Origin: Epiperipatus broadwayi
Taxonomy: Eukaryota > Onychophora > Udeonychophora > Euonychophora > Peripatidae
Length of the DNA: 64,000 bases
Reading direction: 5' to 3'
NCBI GenBank assembly: GCA_028023455.1
Contig: JAQFVV010000182.1
Coordinates: 1,424,001 to 1,488,000, forward strand
Part shown: positions 46,678 through 57,498 of the stretch, in pieces
Layout of the letters: every line of letters begins with the position of its first letter
Numbering within the stretch: the stretch's first letter is position 1
Notes under the pieces: model-generated
What the model saw: only the letters and a program-made list of their open reading frames with translations
The model's database searches: none
Told to the model about the DNA's origin: nothing
Made by a program: the position numbers and the translations under genes

Positions 46678-49278
46678 TGAAACAGTAAGATTCGTATTCG
46701 AATCTTAAGTTTCACCTTTTTCTGTCGTCTCTCACTGACCGGTCTATCCCGCCCAAATTTAAACTTTTTGATATCGAATTGTGTGTGTAACAATATTAAC
46801 ATCGAATTGTGTGTGTAACAATATTAAAAATGTATAAATATATGTAGAATTCAGCATAAACACGCACACATTTCGATCTCAAATTAAACGCAATAAATAG
46901 GGATAAAATAATATAATTTAGATTTCTTTTAGTTATATGATTTTGTATAATTTTAATCATTTATTTTGGATTATAAAGTTTGTATTTATTGCTTTGTTTA
47001 AATTTCATTTAATAATAATTCTAAAAAAATCTGATGTAATATTTAATTAAAAGTTAAAATAATCTTATGTTCCCTTTTTGTTTTTGAAATTTAAAAGCAT
47101 CGGTCAGTGATAGATAATAGATTAATTAAAGAAAAATTCCCCAAAATATAATTAGTAAATGTAAAATGTAAACAATAGAACGGCAGCTTTCTTTAATTAA
47201 AAACCAACAAAATGCATTGATTATCCTCAGGGCAGATTAAATAGAACCTAAAAATACCTTAACAAAAATGTGAGAGATCAAGATAAAAAAAAGGCCATCT
47301 TAGACTTGCTGGAGACATTCACTTAAACTTAGGTTTTGCTCTTGATCACTGAGAGTCTCCAAAAATATAAAAATAATTTGTTCCTGCCAAGGTATGACCG
47401 AGTAAAGCACCTAGATTATTCTCCATCGGGAGATGGCCTATCGGATGCTGAACTTTCCATTGCCCATCATAAATTCACCATGAAGATCTGCTGCCTGAAA
47501 TAAATGAAAAAGCTGCTGCTGCTGCTGTGAAATTAAATGAAATATCTAAATACAAGAAAGACTTGTCACTCGTGAACTTTTTGCTGCTAAACTAATGGAA
47601 TCAGAAAACGTCTTATAAAACAGATACCTGTCTGTGTTCAAACTCTAGAGTACTCTAATAATATGCTATAGCTCTTCTTCATAATACTTATCTAAATTAT
47701 AAAATGTAAAAACTACCATATGTATAGCTAAAACTGAATAATTAACTTAATGTGTAAATTTCTCTACTAATCTAGCTTACCTCATTCTATCTTGGGTGCG
47801 TATTTCTATAATCTACATTTCTATCTATAGTTATTATTTAATTATTGCATGCTCATAATTATTTCAATTTTCAAAGTTTAAATCTATAATCGCTTAAAAC
47901 AATGAATGCGTGTCAAATTTTCATTAATATTTACTTTCTTTAATAACTTAACTTTCATATAAATCGACATGCATTCAATGCTTCATTTATTGTAATGCAG
48001 GGGTCTACAACTTCGCAAATGGCTGACGTATTAGTTATAATAATTCCCAATTTATATATATGTTTTGTATTTACTAAATTATCATGAATAATTCCAGAAA
48101 ATTACATTTCTTTGAGAGTCGCCAATGTTCTTTAATAAATGTTGATAATGTAGGACCAAGTTAGAAATCTGTTGAAATCTCATCATAATCGTTTATACAG
48201 TATACATGTGTTACGTTTTAGAGATGCGATGATCTATTCCGGCGTAAATATTCCGGATTCTTCAGGGTTGAAATTAACCCCCATCGTCCTACACAAGCGG
48301 ACATAATAAATGCTCCCGTAGGACTAGACAACGTCATGCAGCCGGCTGGAAAATTGCGACACGTACCGCTTGTCCCTGGTTATGCTTATGTGACACCTTA
48401 CTTCATCGGGCCGTGGCAGAGACCAGTCCGACAGTTTTATAAACTCATTCGCGGCATTGCAGTTTCAATATACTGCCATTCCATATCGCCTTTCTAAAGC
48501 GTACCACGTGTTCCTTTGCTCAATTCTATTATTCTATATATCACTCCGCCACTGCATTATCTGCATAATTCACTCTCAAATAAATGTTTGCCCTTAGTCA
48601 TAAGATAAATATTTTAATTAAATAAATATATGTCTGCCGCTACTCTTAAATCTTACTTTAGACTCTTGCATTGCAAAGGTATAAATTCCCCACGGCATCC
48701 ATTAGAAATACTTACTCGAGAATTTTAGGTAGCTAGATTACGCCTTCAAATAAATGTATTCCTTTTGTAAACATTACAGTATCGGAAATACCGCTACTGA
48801 AATCCTCATTATAAAATAATGTCTAAATAAATAAATGTATTCTTTAAAATATAATCATGTCACAAATCCCGCTACTGAAGCTGTTAGTCCATAAAATATT
48901 ATTAGATTGTTTTATTAAAATGTATTAATAAATAATTTTAAACTATACGTCTGCAGTTACGTTTCATTTATTCGATACCCATTCTGTATAATATTTCCTC
49001 GATTATGTAAATATGAATGTTTAATTAATATTAGTTTGGTTATTGGCTAACTCGAGAATAAAATCATGAGTCTCTTGCATATCCCTGACCACCGTGCCTA
49101 AGGAAATATTTACTAATGTCGCATCAGATGCGTTGTTTCGTGGATTGTATTGTGGAACCGATAAACTATGTTCGAACTCAGTACCACGGGTGGCTTCGCT
49201 AATCAATGGTGCTGCTGTTCTGTATGGTGGTCGAATTCTGCACTATGTTTATGAGTCACATGTTTTCTGACCGTTACA
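46678..49278 (+). repeat. 3' LTR of the Gypsy element
   Basis: Matches the 5' LTR from TGAAACAG to CCGTTACA. It differs by a 28-bp tandem duplication (units starting ATCGAATTGTGTGTG at 46773 and 46801), one extra GCT in a short run near 47520, and scattered substitutions, many of them at CpG sites. Confidence 0.95.
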
Positions 49279-51985
49279 TTATTGTTATTGTATCAATGAA
49301 AGGTTACTGGTGTCAAAAATCCCCTTTCACAATGGTACCAATGCTCCAACCTTAGATTCAGAAAATTTAGAGTTGAAAAGCTTTTGTTTGCTGGGTAACA
49401 TTATTATAGCAATATTATTAAAATATCTTTTTTTCTCTCAGAGACTTTAGGCCATATATAGGTGCAAATAAAAGGCTTAGGTCAAAAGTTATTGGAAATA
49501 TGGATATTAATATAATAAATTCAAATTGCCAATTGTTATTGAATTTTTGCACAGTACAAAAACTTTGTTTAGTCAGAAAAACTTCTATAAAGAAACATGG
49601 ATGTATCTTCAGATCAAACAATGGATTTCATAGATTATATTATTATTAGGAGTCAGAATACAAGAGAAATTCATATTACACAAGCACTTTTAAGCACACA
49701 TTGTTGGTCGGATCATAGATTAATCTACACTAAAATTAAAATGATTGATATATTAAAAAGTAGATCTTATTTCAATTATATTCACCAAAAAATTGATGTT
49801 CATTTTTTGAAGTATTTATTATATGTACAAAAATTTCAACATCTATTCAACACTAAAATTGCTTATTTGAATCTCCAAAATTGTCACATTACTGAAGCAT
49901 GGAATTCTTGTAAAGAGTGTTATATAGATGCAAATAAATCTATTCTTGGGTTCACTAAAAAGTAGAATCATGACTGATTTTCTGATAATTATCTTATTAA
50001 TAATTTATTTAAAATAAAATACATAGCATTTTTTGCTTGGAAAAATAATAAATGAAATGTGAAGCTTCATAATAAATGTAGAAATTGGAACATAGAAATT
50101 CAGTAATTAGTAAGAAGGCCTAGTAAAAAGTCCTAAAATAATTAATGAAGTGAAACTGTGAAGTCTAATTATAATCACTCTAGATTTTTTCTTATGCATA
50201 GAAAGCAACTTATGGATATGAGAATCAGCATCACAATCCTATTAAATCTAAATGACACTCTCTTATATGATTAAAATAGTATTTTGTTCAGGTAGAAGAA
50301 ATATTTTATCATCTTTTAATAATAATATAAGAATGAGATGATGACTTTTTTTAATATATTCATTTTATCTATTGATTTTGATTGGAATAAAGATATCCAG
50401 CATAGTGAAGTCAAAATAGTTCTATTTAATTTTAAAAATAGAAAGGCTTCAAGTTCTGATGAAGTACCTAGGGAAAATTTCAAATATGATAATCTTATGT
50501 TAGCTTCATAAATATTGGACTTTTTTTAGGAATATATGGGTCCATGAAATTGTGCTGCCTGATCTTAATAGTGCTTCTATTGTTCCAATTTTTAAAAATA
50601 AAAATAAACAATATTGCAGTAATTAACTTGGAATATCATTATTAGCTACTCCAGCAAAGGTACTTTCAAGGTTGATTTCAATCACATGTGAGTAGTATCA
50701 GTGATTCAATGTGGTTTTGAACAATCAAGAAGCACTACAGACATGGTATATGCCAGATAAATGCAAGAAAAATGTCAGAAAGAAAAAAGTGATTTATATA
50801 TTGATTTTTCTGATTTGATCATGGTGCTTGAATCAGTTAATTTAATATGTTTGTAACATTGTTTAAAATTAGTTAGTATTACATTAAAATATATTTGTAT
50901 TATGCAGTTTCTACATATTAGAATGAGAGAAAAAAATATAAAGCACTTAATGAAAACTGGTGTTAAACAAGAATATGTATTTGTTCCAATATTGTTTTCA
51001 ACTTTTATGACAATGATCTTTGAAATGGTTCATCGGTGGATTAATTAAACAGAGATCACGATGCAATAGAGGTTTCTTGAGTGGAATTTTTAACTTGAAT
51101 AATTTAAAAGCAAAAAACAAAGTTTATTTTTTTTGGACTATAGATTTGGATTAATTTTTTTACCAGCCAGTAATGGAAGAATAATCCTCAGAAACATTTA
51201 TCTTGGATTGTTATCAATTTCAGAATGTACATTAATTTAAATATCTTTATAATTTTATAAGTACAAAGGTGGGCTTTATATGAAGATATAGCACAGACTC
51301 CAATATTTTACTGCTTTTAACAAGTTTATTTTTAAAGGAAAGAGCATTTCATCACAGGGAAATAATTACTGGAACTAAGTTAGCTGTATATAGAACTGTC
51401 ATTTTATCCAATTTATTGTATGGAAGTGAGACCTGGACACCCTAATAATGCAATATAAAAGCATTAGAAGGGTTTCATTCAAGAATGTTCCATAAAGTTT
51501 TAAAAATACAGTGTCAAGATCATAAAATCTTGAGAATGTTTTTCAACTTGCTGGATATGATACTATAAAGCCCATTTTTGTCAAGTCACACTTTCATTGG
51601 ATTGGAAATGTAAAATGAATAAACAATGGAAGATTTTCGTTAAAAAAAGTGTTTCAGAGTTATCCTGAGCATTGTTTTTATGGGAGAAGTCACCCCTATC
51701 TATGGTATAAGGATTATCCCAAAGACCTTCTAAAAAGATGCAATGTCAATTGTTTCCATTGAGAAGATATGGCAGAGAATGGAATACATTGAAGAGTTAC
51801 AATTAATTATGGTATTTCAGAAAGAAAAGTTTTCTGTTGAATAAATTAAAACAGTATAACAAAATATTAAACAAAAAATAGACCTATATATTCTATGTAT
51901 GGATATATTTGTATTTCATAGATTGGTTTGTATAGTCCTTGAAAACTCATTTGGAGAGCTTTTTTTTACTTTACTTGAAATTACA
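49279..51985 (+). pseudogene. LINE (endonuclease, RT, tail), right of the Gypsy insertion
   Basis: Continues the LINE begun at 38566. The endonuclease end lies at 49430-49965 and includes the 122-residue frame with IDYIIIRSQNTREIHIT and CWSDHRLIYTK. Degraded RT follows: EVKIVLFNFKNRKASSSDEVP (near 50405-50465), a GFEQSRST-like segment (near 50715) and a KQE-like GVKQGC remnant (near 50965). The tail at 51540-51980 has AGYD..KP, RSHPYLWYKDYPKDLLKRCN and EDMAENGIH. Many stops are present. It aligns at nucleotide level with the minus-strand copies at 3880-4690 and 28965-32470. Confidence 0.8.
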
Positions 51986-52083
51986 ATGTCCATATTTATT
52001 TACAAGTTGATGCTGTATGTGTTTTTGCAAAACACGTCTCTTTCTTATATGTTATTTTAATGCATCTCAAAATAATGATACTA

Positions 52084-52186
52084 GTCAAGCGTTGGTGGCT
52101 GAGTGGTCAGCACAGCTGCCTTACAAGCAGTTGTCCTGGGTTCGCGGATTCGCTTGCCAGCCGATGCTTTGTCACATGAAAAAAAA
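52084..52186 (+). mobile_element. tRNA-derived SINE, copy 2
   Basis: Same family as 33906-34005: CAAGCGTTGGTGGCTGAGTGG (box A-like TGGCTGAGTGG), anticodon-like loop CTTACAA within CTGC/GCAG, then GGATTCGCTTGCC at box B and an A-rich end. Flanked by AATGATACTA on both sides (52074-52083, 52187-52196), a target-site duplication. Confidence 0.85.
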
Positions 52187-52199
52187 AATGATACTATTA

Positions 52200-53515
52200 A
52201 TAAGAAACCTGCTTACTCTTCATTGAAAAAATACTTCTCAACAATTTCTTTAAAAATATTGTAAAAGAAAAGAAAAAACATGCAAAATCCCTGACTTTAC
52301 GACTTTATTTATATCTTCTGTAAGAACTATTAGACCTTCAAATACTTTCTGATTTATTTAAAGATTTCTTAATGCTCGTTTCTTCCAATATCTTTCTTTA
52401 TCAAAATATTGACAAAGTAACGCTTTGCTTTATCAAATACCAAATCAAGATTAATGAACACATGCACGTGAGAGTTGCACTAACATTAAACTTTTCTTAA
52501 ATGATTTATTGATTTCAGAAAGCCGTTTAAAAGTAATCTTAAGCAAAAAAGATGATACAAAACCAAAAATATAAATGTAAAAATACATATATAATTAATT
52601 GTTATATGTATTGTAAGGTTAGATTTAAACGATAACTAAAGTCAATTTTGGAAATAAAAATATAAACAAACTTACATATTCTGATTCAAATTCATAGATA
52701 ATTGATTTCCGAAATTTATTTTCATGCATCAATTTTTTTTTTGGCGGGAAGGGTGGGGGATTCCTCAAAACAACATTCAGTGCAGTCTTTCTTAGTAATC
52801 TAGTTATTTTTTCTGAATCTGTGAACAATACTTTGTTGGCAATAAACTTCATAAAAACAATACTTACACTAGAAATGTTAGCAAAAAAAAATTATCAAAA
52901 AATTACTTTGCCTTTTTACAAATGAATAACCTAATTAATGCTATCACCTGCCATATGCTTTTTATTAATCCACATTATCCATGATGTTAAATTATAAAAT
53001 ATTCAATCTGAAAATGCCTTTCACTATCAATTCATTTTTTAATTTAGTTTTTAAATGGTAATTTAGCTGTAGTATTCAAACTTTAAATCATTGATCATTT
53101 TACTACTTTTTATTTTAGAAATGATCTTTTTTAAAAATTCATTACTGGTCCTTTTTTTTTTCACTACATTTTTTTACGCTCATTATTAAATTAATATTTG
53201 TAAATATACAAAATTTTTAAAAAAAACTAATAATGATTAATAAATTTCATTAAATAATCTCAAATTACGACAAAGATTTATGATTCTTTATTTAAAACTG
53301 AAATTCCTTAAAAAAATCCTATACACCCTATATTGCTATAGCAGTCAATAGTGCTCATAATAACAGTGACTATTTTACCATTGACAGCCATTGATCTAGT
53401 AATGCACTTAGATTTTCACTATTTTTTTTACCATAAGTTTGCTTCAGTTTGTTTTTTTATCAAATAATAATCAACTTTCAAATTTTATGTTTATGGATAA
53501 TGGCTAAAATTATTA
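52200..53515. other. AT-rich stretch without recognised gene
   Basis: No supported coding sequence. A G-rich interruption (GGCGGGAAGGGTGGGGG) lies near 52742. Confidence 0.4.
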
Positions 53516-53519
53516 CAGT

Positions 53520-53870
53520 ATTATCATCATCATTGTCAATCATTATCAATTCACTGCGCAGGATGAACTCACCAAGTTCAATCCATCTCTGATCTCTTGC
53601 CTCTTTTTTTCCACATCACCCCTGCACACTTTCTTACTTCATCCATCCATCTCACATGTGGTCTCTTTCTGTGTCTTTTACAATCTCTTGGGATTCCATT
53701 TAAGATTTCAATTGTTCATCTATTATCATCTCTTTTAGCTATATGTCCATCCCAACTCCACTTCAGTATATGCACTTAGAAGAATATTTATTTTTTCTAT
53801 TATCATCTCTTCTAGGAATATGTCCAGCCCAACTTCACTTCAATTTATGCACTTAGAATAATATTTAAAA
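53520..53870 (-). pseudogene. RTE LINE 3' tail (second copy)
   Basis: On the minus strand the nucleotides closely match 18370-18585: the GHIA(K/R)RDDNR, IPRDCKR and RPHVRWMDE-coding stretch, followed by the 3' end with ATGATGATAATA. Strongly 5' truncated, as is common for LINE insertions. Confidence 0.85.
53719..53870. repeat. 77-bp diverged tandem duplication at the RTE fragment's truncated end
   Basis: TCTATTATCATCTCTTYTAG starts units at 53719 and 53796; both contain ATATGTCCA.CCCAACT.CACTTCA and TATGCACTTAGAA. The units differ at about ten sites. Confidence 0.8.
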
Positions 53871-54299
53871 AAAATATGTACAATATTTTCACCACTATAT
53901 ACTTAACAATTTCATATTAGCTATAAATTAACTTTAACTATTTTCAATATAACCTAAATCAGCTTTTAAATGTTATTTTGTGGCCCATGGCTAAAACTAT
54001 TCCTAGAATAATATTTGTAATAAATATATGTATAATATCTTAATTGCTAGATTTGAAAAAAGTAAACAAAATAAAATTAATAGTGATTCTTTTGTGATAA
54101 AGATGTCTGCCATTTCTATTTTAATTGTATATATTTGCATTTGTTATATAAATCATTAAGTGAGAAAAAATGTTTGTTCTACTCTTTATTCCTTGCATCA
54201 AATTCATTTTATATGTAAAAACATAATTTTTTGTTTTAAAACAAACCAATTATTAAATTAAGGTGATTTTCAGTAATCAGTAAGCAATCCCTGCAAATA

Positions 54300-55174
54300 C
54301 AAGGGAGTATCAAAAGTAATTGGAATTTTGTAATAAAAAATTGTTTATTTATCTTTTTTAGATCTCCTTCAAAATACTGTCTATTTAATACAATACACCT
54401 GTGTTTTTCATTTTTCATAGTAATTCGGAAACACAAAGTGAAATCTTTTAATGCCTGAATTACTTTTTTTTTCACTACTTTTAAGTCCACAAAGAAAAAA
54501 ATTGAGCCATTTTTTCATTCAAGAGAATAAAAATAAGTCACATGATTAGAGATTGAGTGAGTATGACTGATAGATAAGCTGAGCTATGCTGAAATTTAAT
54601 TAAAAATTGTTTCAAACTCAAGACTTTGTGTGCAGAGACATTGTCATGGTGATGTTAGCATTCCTCATTTTTACACAAAATGGAGTGTTTAAATTTTCCC
54701 ACATTACATAAACATTTCAGAACTTGTAGATAAAGCATCTGGCCATTACAAACTAATTCTGAGAGCAAAATGTTGTTTGCATCAAAAAATAGCATTGTCT
54801 TGACTTTGGCCTTCACTGCTATGCTTTTACAGGATGAGATGAATTTGATTCTTTCATTAAACCATTTGCAACTTGTGCTTTCCTCAGAACACCTTTTTTG
54901 TAATCTGTTTCAAACATTAGACCTGTTTTCTCTGCCATTTTTCCTAAAAGAAAACAGAATTTCACATTATTCTAACTTTTCAGCCATCACAAACATCAAC
55001 AAATATGTGAAATGCACTTTACAAAAAAAAATTGTTACATGGCAAAACAATTTTACATGGTAATATCATTCTGCATCTTGATGAAGAAGGACCTTCACAA
55101 GATGTATGTAGCAACAGAAACATGTATGACACTTACCAGAGAATGATTTCAGTTATTTTGGGGTCCTCCCCTTG
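54300..55174 (-). mobile_element. Mariner element, 875 bp, with both terminal inverted repeats
   Basis: The left end CAAGGGAGTATCAAAAGTAA and right end (reverse complement CAAGGGGAGGACCCCAAAAT) are related terminal repeats, each flanked by TA (54298-54299, 55175-55176). On the minus strand the interior gives a decayed transposase: a histidine-rich stretch resembling the HDNA.AH motif near 54640-54600, then LIFILLNEKMAQFF in the position of the DFFLFP..K motif, and the 84-residue frame 54490-54236 with ALKDFTLCFR, RCIVLNRQYFEGD. Upstream (55060-54770) only broken helix-turn-helix fragments remain. At 875 bp it is shorter than a typical ~1.3-kb mariner, so it has internal deletions. Confidence 0.75.
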
Positions 55175-55179
55175 TATAT

Positions 55180-55925
55180 AAAAATATTTTACTGTAAAAA
55201 CAATATTAGAAATAGTTCTTGCAAAAGATTAGTAAATATGTCAAATTTATAATAGGCTATTGCTAAATATATACATGAATTGTAGAGTTGAAGGTTCAAA
55301 TATTAAATAATAATAGTGAGAAATATTAGAAGAGTAGTAATGGCAAAGATTAAGAAATGTGTTAATAAAAAATATTGCAGGATGAGGAGACAGAAAAAGC
55401 ATCTTTATATCAACTTTAGATCCAATTCCAAGCGATCCTGAATATCACTATGTGAAACTAATATATAGATAGATAGCTAACTTTGCCAACTAGAGCTAAA
55501 CAAAAAGATTTATGAAAATCTATCAAGCTAAAAGTGAAATGATAATATTAAAACTGACCATGGAATTTTAATCCTATATTTAAAGATGGAAATATTAATC
55601 CTATATTTAGTTACTTTGGAAATCTTAAGTACTTCAGCTAGGAAATCAATATTAAATTTATCTTCAAGTCAAGAAAAAAATATTACTACAAACTTGTACA
55701 CAAACAAAATATTAAAAGGGGAAACTTTTACAGTGCTAAATGAAAGATTGTAAGTAGTTTATTTAAAACTAGTTATCTCAAATATTTAAAGCACTCAGAA
55801 ATAACCACTTCTAATTTTCAAATTATTTCAATCTAATAAGATTAAATTATTCATTTATAATTTACAAATATGATGCTGATTTCATTGTAGGATTGTAGGG
55901 ATCTTGCCACAGTGGTTCTAATTAA
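55180..55925. other. AT-rich stretch, possibly 5' remains of the following Penelope element
   Basis: No clear frame. A short tandem duplication around 55567-55605 repeats TTAATCCTATATTTA. Confidence 0.35.
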
Positions 55926-55929
55926 AGAA

Positions 55930-56900
55930 CTATTTGAACTTTATCTATGTGTGTGTATATAACTTTCCACAGAACAACATACTTTCAATAAAACATGGAA
56001 TTCTTCCAACAAAATTAAAAAATGCTTATGGGATCACTATTGTCACCCTAATTAGCAACATTTACATGAAAGAACTTGAAACCACAGTCACAACTATTAC
56101 CCCATATCTACCTAATGTCTGGTGTTTCTAATATTAATGATATATTTGTTGAAGGGTCACATGGTAAAGCATTATTACAAACATTCTGCACATACATCAT
56201 TAACATATTCCTTTCAATTAAAATCACAACAGAATCGAGCAAGAACAAAAACTGGCATTCCTAGATGTTCTTGTGTCAAGCCTCTCTCATGACAATTCAA
56301 ACTAACATTTATAAAAAATGCAAACACACAGGAAAATACTTAGCATATACAACCAATTACACTAAAAATACAAAACATAAAATTGTATTGTCAGTATGGA
56401 ATAGAGCAAAAGAAGTTTGTTAAACAACTAGTGATTCGAAAAAGGAAAGATCTACATAGAACAATCTCTCATGAAGAATAGTTATCTATCAGCAGTCATT
56501 AAAAAATGTTAAATAGACAATAAAAGGAAATATCAATAGAAAAAACTATTTTTGGTATTGTAGTGTATCCATATATACCAAGAATACCAGGTAAAATAAA
56601 AAAAATCTGCAATCAACATATAACATAGAACAGTTTGGCAAAGTCATATTACTGCTAGGAATTCTAATATCTACAAAACCTAAACTTGAAATGCTGCAAA
56701 ACAAAATCTGTATCGATGAAATACCATATGAATGTAGGAAAATGTATATCAGTTGAGATCAGTCATCACATTGAAAAAGTACAAATTGATAATAAGAGAA
56801 AACAGACATATCTAAAGTACCAGACCATGTTGTGTACTAATGAACGTAAATTTGATTGGGAATATATAAAAAATATTGGAGAGGGAAAAGTATAAGGAAG
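55930..56900 (+). pseudogene. Second Penelope-like RT / GIY-YIG remnant
   Basis: Broken frames follow the order of a Penelope-like RT C-terminal half: KHGILPTKLKNAYGITIVTLISNIYMKEL (equivalent to QT.GIPMGSPLSPLISNIYM.EL), then a D-containing IDI(F)VEGSHGKALLQTF after the lost YVDD, NRARTKTGIPRC (N.LPFLDV), PYIPRIPGKIKKI, and finally IPYECRKMYISVE (IPC.CGKVYIGET), the start of GIY-YIG. It differs in motif details from the 14-16-kb element (for example ISNIYM.EL versus SGFLAGIYM), so it represents a separate Penelope lineage. Heavily decayed. Confidence 0.65.
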
Positions 56901-57069
56901 GAAATTAAAGAAGCTACTCATATGAAAATGTCAGATAACCCAAAAAATCAACTTACTGTGATAATTCATATTGTCTGGAAGACATTAATTAACTTTTCTC
57001 TTAGAAAAAAGTGAAAAATTAAAAGGATTACGATAAATAAATATATAAAATTTTTACTGACTGTTGCCT

Positions 57070-57180
57070 TTGGCAGAATAACCTAATTGGTTAGAGCATC
57101 ACGTTAAATTCTGTATTGATGAATCTAAAAGTCCAGGTTTAATTTCTATGCTAATATTATTACTGGTTAGGCCAGAAATA
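57070..57180 (+). mobile_element. Possible tRNA-derived SINE
   Basis: TAACCTAATTGGTTAGAGCA closely matches the box A/D-arm of a tRNA (TAGCTCAATTGGTTAGAGC). About 50 bases later CCAGGTTTAATTTC is near box B. The spacing is longer than in a plain tRNA. No target duplication was confirmed. Confidence 0.45.
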
Positions 57181-57498
57181 TCTGAAAAAATAAGAATACT
57201 ACTACTCAATACATTGTGTTATGAATTCAGCATTGAAGTATGAGTGAGAATAACCTTTGTGCAAGATAAATTTTAGTGCTGCACCCCTCATTCTATGAAA
57301 ATTTGTAACTTTAAAAGACAATTTTTCCCAGCGTTTTTGCAAGAAAAACTTGAAAGTATGGCTTTAGTCATTGGTAAATACCTTATGTTTTTTATTCATT
57401 TATTTCTAAAAAAATAAACTTGGAGATTAAAACATATGATAAAATAAAACTGTTTGAAAAAATAATTTTTGAAACAATAATACAATAATACCTTAAAA

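Larger units (their letters stand above)
38747..49278 (+). mobile_element. Ty3/Gypsy LTR retrotransposon, 10.5 kb, long LTRs
   Basis: Two direct LTRs (2569 and 2601 bp) flank a ~5.4-kb internal region coding for gag, protease, RT, RNase H and integrase, in the order typical of Ty3/Gypsy. It starts TG and ends CA. Flanking 4-mers CTAT (38743-38746) and TTAT (49279-49282) differ at one base and may be the target duplication. By eye the LTRs differ at roughly 40-45 positions (about 2%). The pol region is frameshifted, so this copy cannot act on its own. It sits in the endonuclease domain of a plus-strand LINE. Confidence 0.93.

Noticed and set aside
53597-53779. Plus-strand 60-residue frame
   Set aside because: Complement of the RTE LINE tail on the minus strand.
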